A DNA stretch of 64,000 nucleotides, from positions 13,812-77,811 of the forward strand of contig CALEHY010000006.1 in the NCBI GenBank assembly GCA_937876375.1, read 5' to 3'. Source of the stretch: an uncultured Clostridia bacterium. GTDB lineage: Bacteria > Bacillota > Clostridia > Oscillospirales > Acutalibacteraceae. Both the position numbers and the translations under genes were made by a program. Of this stretch, positions 43,757-52,155 are shown piece by piece (position 1 is the first letter of the stretch; each line of letters begins with the position of its first letter). The notes under the pieces were generated by a model. That model saw only the letters and a list, made by a program, of their open reading frames with translations, was not told where the DNA came from and made no database searches.

Positions 43757-45190
43757 TTAGCCCAAAATCTCCTTAAGCAGCTTTGTTACCTCTGATGCAG
43801 GAGCCTTGCCCTTTAGAGCACGCATACACTGACCAGTTAGGAAGTTGAATGATTTCTCCTTACCCTCACGGTACTCCTCAACAGCCTTTGGATTGTTTGC
43901 AACAATCTCCTCAACAACAGCCTTGATAGCACCAGAATCGGACACCATCTCAAGATTGTTAGCCTTGACATAATCTGCTGGGATAACGTCCTCACTGAAC
44001 ACAGCAGATAGCACCTTCTTGGCACTGTCACGAGATATCTTGTTGCCCTTGACAAGATTGATAATTTCACCTAATGACTCTGGTCTAAAGCTCATATTCT
44101 CTGGTAGAGTCTGGGTGTCATTAAGCAGCTTCATTAGGTCGCCCATAATCCAGTTTGCACTGTCCTTTGGACTGTCAGTAATCTTGTGTGTGATATCGAA
44201 CAGCTGTGCAAACACCTTGTCAGAGCATAGGATATTTGCATCGTATTCAGTTAGACCACATTCCTCAACATAGCGTAGCTTCTTTGCCTCTGGTAGCTCT
44301 GGTAGAGTGTCAGCAATGTTCTGTACATACTCATCAGAAAGCTCGATAGGTGGCAAATCTGGCTCTGGAAAATACTTGTAATCCTGTGCATCTTCCTTAG
44401 ATCTCATAGCGTATGAGGTGCCCTTGCTGTCGTCCCAACGACGAGTTTCCTGTACTACCTTGTCACCATCCTCGATGAGCTCAATCTGACGCTCTGACTC
44501 GGCAACAATAGCGTTGTGGATAGCTTTGAATGAGTTGATATTCTTCATCTCTGTTCTTGTGCCGAACTCGGTAGAGCCAACTGGCATAACAGACACATTA
44601 ACGTCGGCACGAAGTGAGCCCTCCTGCATCTTGCAGTCGGATACACCACAGAACTGTAGAATAGCTCTTAGCTTTTCAACATACTCAACAGCCTCATCAG
44701 CGCTAGCAATATCTGGCTCTGATACAATCTCAAGTAGAGGCACGCCACAACGGTTGTAGTTAACCAATGTAGAATCTGTCCACTCATCATGAACTAGCTT
44801 ACCAGCGTCCTCCTCCATATGAATTTCGTGAATTCTGACCTTCTTTTTGCCACCGTTGATGGAATCGTTAATCTCGATCCAACCATTGCGACAAATAGGT
44901 AGATAAAGCTGTGAAATCTGATAAGCCTTTGGCAAATCAGGATAAAAATAGTTCTTTCTGTCGAACTTGTTGTACTGTGTAATCTCACAGTTGAGTGCAA
45001 GACCAGTACGAACAGCGAACTCTACAACCCTCTTGTTAACGACTGGTAGAGTACCAGGCATACCAGAGCAAATCTCACACACATGAGTGTTTGGCTCTCC
45101 ACCAAACTCGGTTGTACAGTTGCAAAAAATCTTTGTCTTTGTGGCAAGCTCGGTATGAACCTCAAGACCACATACTGTTTGAAACTCCAT
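43757..45190 (-). CDS. gatB: Asp-tRNA(Asn)/Glu-tRNA(Gln) amidotransferase subunit B
   Basis: A 477-residue tRNA-binding and kinase subunit of GatCAB. N-terminal 'CGLEVHTELATKTKIFCNC' has the metal-binding Cys, 'LPKAYQISQLYLPI' and 'HMEEDAGKLVHD' are conserved, and a C-terminal YqeY-like helical tail is present. The start at 45190 has AAGGAGG upstream; 45211 is an upstream alternative. gatB follows gatA by 13 nt. Confidence 0.96.
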   Translation of the reverse strand: MEFQTVCGLEVHTELATKTKIFCNCTTEFGGEPNTHVCEICSGMPGTLPVVNKRVVEFAVRTGLALNCEITQYNKFDRKNYFYPDLPKAYQISQLYLPICRNGWIEINDSINGGKKKVRIHEIHMEEDAGKLVHDEWTDSTLVNYNRCGVPLLEIVSEPDIASADEAVEYVEKLRAILQFCGVSDCKMQEGSLRADVNVSVMPVGSTEFGTRTEMKNINSFKAIHNAIVAESERQIELIEDGDKVVQETRRWDDSKGTSYAMRSKEDAQDYKYFPEPDLPPIELSDEYVQNIADTLPELPEAKKLRYVEECGLTEYDANILCSDKVFAQLFDITHKITDSPKDSANWIMGDLMKLLNDTQTLPENMSFRPESLGEIINLVKGNKISRDSAKKVLSAVFSEDVIPADYVKANNLEMVSDSGAIKAVVEEIVANNPKAVEEYREGKEKSFNFLTGQCMRALKGKAPASEVTKLLKEILG

Positions 45191-45203
45191 AGTGCTTACC
45201 TCC

Positions 45204-46667
45204 TTAAACAAGATTTGGCTTTTTTAGATGAAAATCAGTATTCTGCTGATATGTGTTACCAGCTGTGAGAATAGTCTTTTCATCAAATGGCTTGCCGATA
45301 AGCTGCATACCGATAGGCATACCGTCCTTGTCAAATCCACAAGGTAGTGCTAGTGATGGCAAACCAGCGATATTAATCATTACTGTGTATATATCACCTA
45401 GGTACATAGCAAGTGGGTCGGACAAGCCCTCACCCATCTTGAGTGCAGTTGTTGGAGCAACTGGACCTAGGATAAAGTCGTATTTTTCAAATGCTTCACC
45501 GAATGCCTTGCAGATAAGACCCTTTGCCTGCAAAGCCTTCTTGTAATAAGCGTCAAAGTAGCCAGATGATAGCACGAAGTTGCCAAGCATAATACGCTTC
45601 TTAACCTCCATACCAAAGCCCTCTGAACGAGACTTAAAGTATACGTCACGAAGATTGTTGCAATCCTCTGCCTTGTAGCCATACTTGATACCATCAAATC
45701 TTGATAGATTTGAGCAAGCCTCTGCACAAGCGATGATATAGTATGTTGGGATAGCATATTTCACGATTGGCATAGAGAATTCCTCAATCTCTGCACCAAG
45801 CTCCTGCAATGTCTTTGCAGCATTCTTAACACTGTCAGCGACCTCGCCATTGATACCCTCACCAAAGAAATCAACAGGGATACCGACCTTGATACCCTTT
45901 AGGTTGTCGGTCTTGATAGCATCAAGGGTAAAAATCTCACTCTCCATAGAGGTGCCGTCCTTGATATCCTTGCCCTTAATAGTGTTGAACACAGCAGCAA
46001 CGTCAAGAACATTCTTACCGATAGGACCAATCTGGTCAAGTGATGACGCATATGCGATAAGACCATAACGAGACACAGCACCATATGTTGGCTTTAGTCC
46101 AGTTACGCCACAGAATGAGCATGGCTGACGAACAGAGCCACCAGTGTCAGAGCCAAGAGCACAAATGCTCTCATCAGCAGCAACAGATGCTGCAGCACCA
46201 CCGGATGAACCACCAGGAACACGAGTAATGTCCCAAGGATTCTTGGTAGGTCCATAGAATGAGGTCTCACTAGTTGAGCCCATAGCGAACTCGTCCATAT
46301 TCAGCTTGCCAAGTGGCACCATATCAGCACTCTTTAGGTTTTTGATAACAGTGGCGTCGTATGGTGGCTTGAAATTATACAAAATCTTTGATGAGCAAGA
46401 GGTTAGCTTGCCCTTTTCACAGATATTGTCCTTGATACCAATAGGAACACCAGCAAGAGGAGAGGTAGCCTCACCAGCATCAATCCTCTTTTGCACTAGC
46501 TCTGCTTGTGCTAGGGCAGACTCCTTGTCGAATGAGGTGTAGCAGCCATAGGTAGAGTCCTTTGCCTCATATGCCTTTGCTACAGACTCAACAGCGTCCA
46601 TAGAGGTAATCTCTTTGTTTTTAATCTTCTGTGCAACCTCAAGGGCTGTCATTTCAAAAATCTCCAT
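45204..46667 (-). CDS. gatA: Asp-tRNA(Asn)/Glu-tRNA(Gln) amidotransferase subunit A
   Basis: A 487-residue amidase subunit releasing ammonia from glutamine. The Ser-cisSer-Lys triad region is intact: Lys in 'GIKDNIC', Ser in 'PGGSSGGAAASVAAD' and 'GSDTGGSVRQPCSFCG'. AGGGGGC precedes the ATG. It lies between gatC (10 nt) and gatB. Together these make Asn-tRNA or Gln-tRNA by transamidation. Confidence 0.96.
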   Translation of the reverse strand: MEIFEMTALEVAQKIKNKEITSMDAVESVAKAYEAKDSTYGCYTSFDKESALAQAELVQKRIDAGEATSPLAGVPIGIKDNICEKGKLTSCSSKILYNFKPPYDATVIKNLKSADMVPLGKLNMDEFAMGSTSETSFYGPTKNPWDITRVPGGSSGGAAASVAADESICALGSDTGGSVRQPCSFCGVTGLKPTYGAVSRYGLIAYASSLDQIGPIGKNVLDVAAVFNTIKGKDIKDGTSMESEIFTLDAIKTDNLKGIKVGIPVDFFGEGINGEVADSVKNAAKTLQELGAEIEEFSMPIVKYAIPTYYIIACAEACSNLSRFDGIKYGYKAEDCNNLRDVYFKSRSEGFGMEVKKRIMLGNFVLSSGYFDAYYKKALQAKGLICKAFGEAFEKYDFILGPVAPTTALKMGEGLSDPLAMYLGDIYTVMINIAGLPSLALPCGFDKDGMPIGMQLIGKPFDEKTILTAGNTYQQNTDFHLKKPNLV

Positions 46668-46677
46668 AATAGCCCCC

Positions 46678-46965
46678 TTAATCCACAGTCTTTGGCACTA
46701 CGAAGCAACCATCCTGTGCCTCTGGTGCGTTTGCAGTAATCTCATCAGGTGTCATAGATGGCTGTACCTCGTCCTCACGCATAACATTAGTTACTGGGAA
46801 ACAATGGCTCATAGCCTCAACACCATCAGTGTCTAGCTCGTTAAGCATATCAATGTATGTCAAAATATCCTGTAGCTCGTTGCCAACCTTCTTCTCCTCA
46901 TCCTCAGAGAGTGTGATTCGAGCAAGCGACTCAAGATATTTAATCAAATCAGGAGTAATTTGCAT
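46678..46965 (-). CDS. gatC: Asp-tRNA(Asn)/Glu-tRNA(Gln) amidotransferase subunit C
   Basis: A 95-residue linker subunit that wraps around GatA. 'LARITLSEDEEKKVGNELQDILTYIDMLNELDTDGVE' is the typical GatC N-terminal helix region, and 'REDEVQPSM' is conserved near the C-terminus. It is first in the gatC-A-B order, with AAGGAT upstream, and a heptanucleotide repeat array lies between it and aspS. Confidence 0.94.
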   Translation of the reverse strand: MQITPDLIKYLESLARITLSEDEEKKVGNELQDILTYIDMLNELDTDGVEAMSHCFPVTNVMREDEVQPSMTPDEITANAPEAQDGCFVVPKTVD

Positions 46966-47003
46966 TGTTACTATCCTTTCATCTTATCCTTCTAGCATAA
47001 TCC

Positions 47004-47059
47004 AACTATCAACTAGCAACTAACAACTAGCAACTAACAACTAGCAACTAGCAACTATT
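47004..47059. repeat. 7-bp tandem repeat, eight units (AACTANC)
   Basis: Units AACTATC, AACTAGC, AACTAAC, AACTAGC, AACTAAC, AACTAGC, AACTAGC, AACTATT run head to tail between the aspS stop and gatC. They show 7-bp periodicity with an alternating G/A at position six, a candidate variable-number repeat. Confidence 0.85.
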
Positions 47060-48814
47060 TTATTCCTTCTCAACAGGTCTTCTTAGCTTGATATGTGTCT
47101 CTCTAAGCTGTAGCTCTGTAACATAGTTAGGAGCACCTAGTAGCATATCCTGTGCGTTGCTGTTCATAGGGAAAGCGATAACCTCACGAATATTCTCCTC
47201 ATCCTTAAGGAGCATAATCATTCTGTCGACACCAGGAGCCATACCAGCATGTGGTGGAGCACCGTAGTGGAACGCATTGTATAGAGCACCGAACTTCTCC
47301 TTAACAGTGTCCTCGCTGTAGCCAGCCATCTCGAATGCCTTTACCATAACGTCAGGTCTGTGGTTACGAACAGCACCGGATGAAAGCTCAACACCGTTAC
47401 ATACGATATCGTACTGGTAAGCCTTAATCTCAGTAGGCTCTTGGTTCAATAGAGCGTCCATCTCACCCTGTGGCATAGAGAATGGGTTGTGTGTGAAGAT
47501 AAGCTGATTGTTCTCATCACGCTCGAACATTGGAAAATCAGTGATATAGCAGAACTCGTATCTGTCCTTGTCGATAAGGTCAAGACGATTAGCAAGCTCT
47601 GTTCTAATCTGACCAGCAAGCTCATTAACGACCTTTGGTGTGTCACAGATGAAGAACAATGTGTCATCAGTCTGGAAATTAAAGATTTCACGAAGCTCCT
47701 GCTTCTTGTCGTCAGGTAGGAACTTGTCGATAGGGCCCTTGTATGAGCCATCCTCAAGCACTTCGATATATCCAAGACCCTTCATGCCAATCTCTAGAGC
47801 GTACTTTAGCATCTTCTCGAACCAGCCCTTTGACTGCTTTGCACAGCCAGGTACATTGATACCACGAACTGGTCTGCCCTTGAATGCCTTGAACTCTACT
47901 GTAGAGAAGAACTCTGTTAGGTCAACGATTTCTAGTGGGTTGCGAAGGTCAGGCTTGTCAGTACCATATTTCATCATAGCCTCTTCAAAAGGTATCTTCT
48001 TGAATGGTGCTGGAGAAACCTGCTTGCCATTGCCAAACTTTGTGAATGTGTCATATAGCACCTCATCAGCAACAGCGAATACGTCCTCTTGAGTGGCAAA
48101 TGCCATCTCAAAATCAAGCTGATAGAACTCACCAGGTGAACGATCAGCTCTAGCATCCTCATCTCTGAAACAAGGTGCAATCTGGAAATACTTGTCAAAT
48201 CCAGAGGTCATAAGTAGCTGCTTGAACTGCTGTGGAGCCTGTGGCAAAGCGTAGAACTTGCCCTCATGCTTTCTTGATGGAATGATATAATCACGAGCGC
48301 CCTCTGGTGATGAACAGGTAAGGATTGGTGTAGTAATCTCGGTAAAGCCAAGACCAGTCATCTTCTGACGAAGATATGCAATAACCTCTGAACGAAATAG
48401 GATATTGTCGTGTACCTTCTTGTTTCTCAAATCGAGGAAACGATATGTTAGTCTAACGTCCTCTCTGGTCTCCTTGCTCTCGCTAATCTCAAAAGGCAAA
48501 TTCTCTGTGCAAGGATTTAGCACAACAAGGTTGTCCACCTTAACCTCTAGCTCGCCAGTAGCAATCTTTGGGTTAACAGTCTCCTCATCACGCTTAACAA
48601 CTGTACCCTCAACAGAGATAACGCTCTCCTTCTTGAGATGGTCGATAAGTGTATCATCATTAACAACGACCTGGGTCACGCCATACTCATCACGAAGGTC
48701 GATGAATGCAACACCACCGTGGTCACGGATAGTGTCAACCCAACCAGCAAGCATAACCCTTTCGTTCAAATTATCAAATGTAAGCTCGTTACAATTATGT
48801 GTTCTGTAAGCCAT
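47060..48814 (-). CDS. aspS: Aspartyl-tRNA synthetase
   Basis: A 584-residue class IIb bacterial-type synthetase: an OB-fold anticodon domain, catalytic motif 2 'FRDEDARADRSPGEFYQLDFEMAF', an inserted GAD domain, and motif 3 'GAPPHAGMAPGVDRMIMLL'. The start at 48814 was chosen over 48820 from the GGGAA spacing. Adjacent gatCAB suggests that Asp-tRNA(Asn) made by a nondiscriminating AspRS may be amidated; the residues that separate the two classes cannot be settled by eye. Confidence 0.95.
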   Translation of the reverse strand: MAYRTHNCNELTFDNLNERVMLAGWVDTIRDHGGVAFIDLRDEYGVTQVVVNDDTLIDHLKKESVISVEGTVVKRDEETVNPKIATGELEVKVDNLVVLNPCTENLPFEISESKETREDVRLTYRFLDLRNKKVHDNILFRSEVIAYLRQKMTGLGFTEITTPILTCSSPEGARDYIIPSRKHEGKFYALPQAPQQFKQLLMTSGFDKYFQIAPCFRDEDARADRSPGEFYQLDFEMAFATQEDVFAVADEVLYDTFTKFGNGKQVSPAPFKKIPFEEAMMKYGTDKPDLRNPLEIVDLTEFFSTVEFKAFKGRPVRGINVPGCAKQSKGWFEKMLKYALEIGMKGLGYIEVLEDGSYKGPIDKFLPDDKKQELREIFNFQTDDTLFFICDTPKVVNELAGQIRTELANRLDLIDKDRYEFCYITDFPMFERDENNQLIFTHNPFSMPQGEMDALLNQEPTEIKAYQYDIVCNGVELSSGAVRNHRPDVMVKAFEMAGYSEDTVKEKFGALYNAFHYGAPPHAGMAPGVDRMIMLLKDEENIREVIAFPMNSNAQDMLLGAPNYVTELQLRETHIKLRRPVEKE

Positions 48815-48878
48815 AATCATTGTTCCCTTTCGTACGGAAATTTAGTGGTGAATATAAAATTCCACATTAACGCTTTGT

Positions 48879-48908
48879 ATTATAACACAATTTCCCATAT
48901 ATTATCAA
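48879..48908 (-). promoter_or_regulatory. Promoter of aspS
   Basis: -35 TTGATA (48903-48908), 18-nt spacer, -10 TATAAT (48879-48884) on the minus strand; the leader of about 58 nt is too short for a T-box. Confidence 0.62.
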
Positions 48909-48941
48909 TACTAAATTATAATAATTATATAATAAAACGAA

Positions 48942-48971
48942 AAATATCCCACGATTTCTCGTAGGATATTT
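48942..48971 (-). terminator. Terminator of the DUF2975-XRE-DUF4173 operon
   Basis: Stem AAATATCC...ACGA / TCGT...GGATATTT with one mismatch and a 4-nt loop, T-rich on the minus strand (TTTTTCGTTTT). Confidence 0.75.
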
Positions 48972-48999
48972 GTTGAAATGCATAAAAATGTAGAATTTA

Positions 49000-49090
49000 G
49001 AATTGATAATTGAGAATTAATGGTCTTGCAGACGGCTATTATAATCGTGCGTAGCACCCTAAATTCTCAATTCTCCATTTTCAATTTTCA
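49000..49090. repeat. Dispersed AT-rich intergenic element, copy 2
   Basis: Inverted relative to the copy at 42170-42238; the shared core includes AGAATTAATGGTCT and the TGCGTAG segment. Further AATTCTCAATT-type direct and inverted repeats flank it. It holds no gene. Confidence 0.55.
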
Positions 49091-49091
49091 A

Positions 49092-50837
49092 TCATTCCAT
49101 CACGTCGTAATTGACCTTCTTCTTTATGTCATAAAGACCAGTCTTTTTGTTATAATGATATTCTGTACCAATATTGTAATCATCGTAATGCTCGAAGAAA
49201 TCCTCGTCCTCGTTGTAGTAATAGTCAGAATCGTATCCATCGCCTGTATAGAACATTGATGTCTTGGCTATATCCTCTGACCTTTTCGCATCATCAAGTG
49301 CAAGAACAGCCTTTGAATTAGCCATCGAATATTTCTTGAACGAGTCAACGCTGTTGCTCTCGCCATTAAAGTAGTCAGCATAATTTGTTGCATAGAGCTC
49401 GCCACAGATACGGAGTGCTTTCTTTGCTATCTCCTCATCCTCATTCTCTGTCAGCTCAACAAGGTATGGCACAGCAGAGTCGGACAAATCACCAATGGTG
49501 TCAACGTCGAGCGACTCGATAGCACCAGTCTCATATGCATTGATATTATACTTTGCAATTTGGGTATCGATATCAGCAAATGACAGAGCGATGAACATAG
49601 CGCTACAAATGAGGATAATAGGCTGCATATAGCTGATTTTTGGGGCAAAAATATGCAGGATGAAGAACGCTATCACTACCACCATCATCAGCATAAATAC
49701 TGTGACCATAATCCTGTTCTTTGACAGTCCGTAGATAGACACATTCAGTCTCATTTTCTGCAACGCTGTGACAATCAAAAGCAATGAGAAAAGAGAGATA
49801 AAGCAAGATAGCAGTTTTAGCATAATGCTCTTTTTCTTTGCTATCGCTGTAGCAACAGCAATCAGCAAAATATTGATGACACAGATAGCGAACATTTCAA
49901 AAAATCCTCTGCGTGCAAACTCTGATGCTGTGTACTCATAACCATCTGGCAAAATGCCCTTAAATGCAGAGAAAAAGTACGCTAGTTGTGAGAAAAGATA
50001 CACGATATATAGCACTGATATTGCACCAAGGAATGCTACTGGAGCAGATACTGGCACACCCTTTTTGCTCTTCATGCCAGAGACAGAATTTACATACAGC
50101 TTGTTGCGATTTGCATAAGCCTTGGAGAACATATATGGCACTACTAGGATAGCCAAAGTAAGCTGTAGCAGATATATTCCGATATTAGTGAAAACCTTTG
50201 ACACAAGGCCCTCAAACGCTGCATCAGATGACACAAGTAGTGCTCCAATAATTAACACAAATGGTATCGCAATCGCAAATCCAATTATACCAGAAAGGGA
50301 TTTTTTGTTGCCCTTTGCGCTAGTCTTGATACCACCAACAACGTCAGATATAGCATTGAATGGACGCCAAAATGTGTTCAAAAACAGGTCAAATAGCATC
50401 CTAAAGCTACCCTTTTTGTTAGCAAAGCTACCAGTTAGACCGAGTGTGTAAACAGCGAACAAGCCAGCCACCAATATCAGCATAATGACATTGATAAACA
50501 TGTCTGAATATAGTGCCAATGTACTAGCACCTACTATCGACAGCACACCACAAATGACAGAGAATGCATCTGCTCTCTTGCCCTTTTGTACAAGGTAAAT
50601 AGTAGTGATGACGAACAGCACAAAATACGCTAAAACAAACCCAAGATGAAATCCACCAAACACACCAAGGCTCACCATCAAAAATGATGCTACGACATAT
50701 AGTGCAAGGAATACAAAATCCTTTTTCTCAAACGCCTTGTACTCCTTTGGTGGTGCTGGCTGATAATACTGCATCACTGGCTGAGGTGCAGGTGTTGCAG
50801 TAGGGGTATTATTGATACTATTAGCATTGTTATCCAT
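49092..50837 (-). CDS. DUF4173/DUF4153-type multi-pass membrane protein
   Basis: A 581-residue protein: a Pro/Ala/Thr-rich N-terminal tail (about 1-30), then twelve or more membrane segments, and a soluble acidic C-terminal part of about 130 residues with helical repeats ('DLSDSAVPYLVELTENEDEEIAKKALRICGEL'). 'YLFSQLAYFFSAFKGILPDGYEYTASEFARRGFFEM' is the DUF4153/4173 hallmark. It is the last gene of an operon with an XRE regulator (2 nt upstream) and a DUF2975 protein. The biochemical role is unknown. Confidence 0.85.
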   Translation of the reverse strand: MDNNANSINNTPTATPAPQPVMQYYQPAPPKEYKAFEKKDFVFLALYVVASFLMVSLGVFGGFHLGFVLAYFVLFVITTIYLVQKGKRADAFSVICGVLSIVGASTLALYSDMFINVIMLILVAGLFAVYTLGLTGSFANKKGSFRMLFDLFLNTFWRPFNAISDVVGGIKTSAKGNKKSLSGIIGFAIAIPFVLIIGALLVSSDAAFEGLVSKVFTNIGIYLLQLTLAILVVPYMFSKAYANRNKLYVNSVSGMKSKKGVPVSAPVAFLGAISVLYIVYLFSQLAYFFSAFKGILPDGYEYTASEFARRGFFEMFAICVINILLIAVATAIAKKKSIMLKLLSCFISLFSLLLIVTALQKMRLNVSIYGLSKNRIMVTVFMLMMVVVIAFFILHIFAPKISYMQPIILICSAMFIALSFADIDTQIAKYNINAYETGAIESLDVDTIGDLSDSAVPYLVELTENEDEEIAKKALRICGELYATNYADYFNGESNSVDSFKKYSMANSKAVLALDDAKRSEDIAKTSMFYTGDGYDSDYYYNEDEDFFEHYDDYNIGTEYHYNKKTGLYDIKKKVNYDVME

Positions 50838-50839
50838 AA

Positions 50840-51043
50840 CTAATCCTCCTTAAACTCTAGTATATCACCAGGCTGACAATCTAGCTCGTGACATATCGCC
50901 TCTAGTGTGGAAAAGCGAATTGCCTTTGCCTTTCCAGTCTTTAATATAGATAAATTTGCTGGGGTTATGCCCACCTTGTTCGCAAGCTCTAGAGAGCTTA
51001 TCTTCCTTTTTGCAAGCATAACGTCAAGATTTACAACTATCAT
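50840..51043 (-). CDS. XRE-family regulator (YozG-like)
   Basis: A 67-residue protein made of one Cro/CI HTH domain ('ISSLELANKVGITPANLSILKTGKAKAIRFSTLEAICHELDCQPGDILEF'). AGGAGG overlaps the end of the upstream DUF2975 gene region, and its own 3' end contains the ribosome binding site of the DUF4173 gene. DUF2975 plus this short HTH type is a frequent Firmicutes pair. Confidence 0.9.
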   Translation of the reverse strand: MIVVNLDVMLAKRKISSLELANKVGITPANLSILKTGKAKAIRFSTLEAICHELDCQPGDILEFKED

Positions 51044-51052
51044 TATGCCCTC

Positions 51053-51517
51053 CTATATAGTCAAATCGTTCTCTTCCTTTAGCTCGATAGCCTTTTCAAA
51101 CACATGCTTGACCACGCTAACTACTAGAGCCATAAAGAACTCACCAGATGACAGCACGAGCATTGTCTCGAACATAAAGTCCTTGATTAGTATAAAGATG
51201 AACGACACCAGACCAACGACACCAGCATAAACACAAGCAAGGCTGATAGCACGAAGTAGCTTGATATTCTTGATATCAAATACTATATCTTTTTTGATAT
51301 TACACAGTAGCTGGTCGAGGCTGATTAGCGCAACATATCCAGCTGGAACTACAGCGTAGAATGGAAAGATGATATAGGTCTTGATTTGGCTCAAAATCTC
51401 AAAATGAAAGAACCCATTAGTCAAAAGAAAAGGCAGAGCTACTGCCACCACTGCTAACAAAACATAGCACACTCTGATTATCCACTGGGTTGCAATTATT
51501 GATTTATCTGTTTTCAT
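51053..51517 (-). CDS. DUF2975 membrane protein
   Basis: A 154-residue protein with four membrane segments ('WIIRVCYVLLAVVAVALPFLL', 'IIFPFYAVVPAGYVALISL', 'AISLACVYAGVVGLVSFIFIL', 'MLVLSSGEFFMALVVSVV'), and 'LLCNIKKDIVFDIKNIKLLRAISL' matching DUF2975. First gene of the operon, with a good promoter upstream and GGGAG before the ATG. It may be sensed or regulated by the adjacent HTH protein; no function is established. Confidence 0.86.
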   Translation of the reverse strand: MKTDKSIIATQWIIRVCYVLLAVVAVALPFLLTNGFFHFEILSQIKTYIIFPFYAVVPAGYVALISLDQLLCNIKKDIVFDIKNIKLLRAISLACVYAGVVGLVSFIFILIKDFMFETMLVLSSGEFFMALVVSVVKHVFEKAIELKEENDLTI

Positions 51518-51549
51518 AGCATTATCTCCCTTGGAAATATTTCACACCA

Positions 51550-51578
51550 GTTATAGCACCAAAATTATCGTTTGTCAA
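51550..51578 (-). promoter_or_regulatory. Promoter of the DUF2975 operon
   Basis: -35 TTGACA (51573-51578), 17-nt spacer, -10 TATAAC (51550-51555) on the minus strand. Confidence 0.68.
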
Positions 51579-51673
51579 TAATTTTTTATTGTTTTTCACA
51601 ATTTTTTCATAAAATTAAAAGTTGTTCACAATTCAGTATTGAAGAAATAATAAGCAAATGGTATTATTGAATT

Positions 51674-52144
51674 ATGGAATTACAAACACGAAAGCCGAAC
51701 AGATTAGACAATTATGATTATTCACAAAACGGAGCATATTTCATAACGATATGCACCAAGGATAGAAAACCCATATTGTCACAGATTATCGTAGGGGAGG
51801 ATATTATCCTCCCGTCATTAGAATTATCGGAATACGGAAGAATCGTTGACAAATCAATTAACGAAATACCAATGCATTATGATGGCGTGTTTGTTGATAA
51901 ATACATAATTATGCCAAATCACATTCATTTAATAATTCGTATAGATAACAACGGGCGGATGATATCCGCCCCTACAATAATTGCGGGAATGAAACGCTAT
52001 GTGTCAAAACAAATTGGACAATCCATATGGCAAAAATCATTTTATGACCATATCATTCGTGATGAATATGATTATCAATGCATTGGGCAATATATTGATG
52101 AAAACCTTATAAGATGGATAGAAGACGAATTGTATCAAGAATAA
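51674..52144 (+). CDS. REP-associated tyrosine transposase (RAYT, IS200-like)
   Basis: A 156-residue single-domain Y1 transposase-like protein. 'MPNHIHLII' (80-88) is the HUH metal site and 'GQYIDENLIRW' (138-148) carries the likely catalytic Tyr 140. RAYTs act on REP palindromes and do not usually move themselves. Two REP-like palindromes lie inside the coding sequence (51795-51813 and 51953-51971) without breaking the frame. Its nine Leu codons contain no CTA (five TTA, two TTG), unlike neighbours, so recent transfer is likely. It is followed by a GNAT gene with similarly unusual codons. Confidence 0.9.
   Translation: MELQTRKPNRLDNYDYSQNGAYFITICTKDRKPILSQIIVGEDIILPSLELSEYGRIVDKSINEIPMHYDGVFVDKYIIMPNHIHLIIRIDNNGRMISAPTIIAGMKRYVSKQIGQSIWQKSFYDHIIRDEYDYQCIGQYIDENLIRWIEDELYQE
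51795..51813. repeat. REP-like palindrome 1 inside the RAYT gene
   Basis: GGGAGGATA-T-TATCCTCCC. Together with flanks (CGTAG...CGT) it matches the reverse complement of palindrome 2, with a compensating base-pair change in the stem. Confidence 0.7.
51953..51971. repeat. REP-like palindrome 2 inside the RAYT gene
   Basis: GGGCGGAT-GAT-ATCCGCCC, in inverted orientation to palindrome 1 about 140 bp away. Confidence 0.7.
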
Positions 52145-52155
52145 AGGATGAAAAA

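Noticed and set aside
47004..47059. Possible CRISPR array
   Set aside because: The units are 7 bp and contiguous, with no spacers, and no cas gene is nearby.
48815..48878. T-box leader for aspS
   Set aside because: The leader is about 58 nt, too short for a T-box, and lacks its antiterminator bulge.
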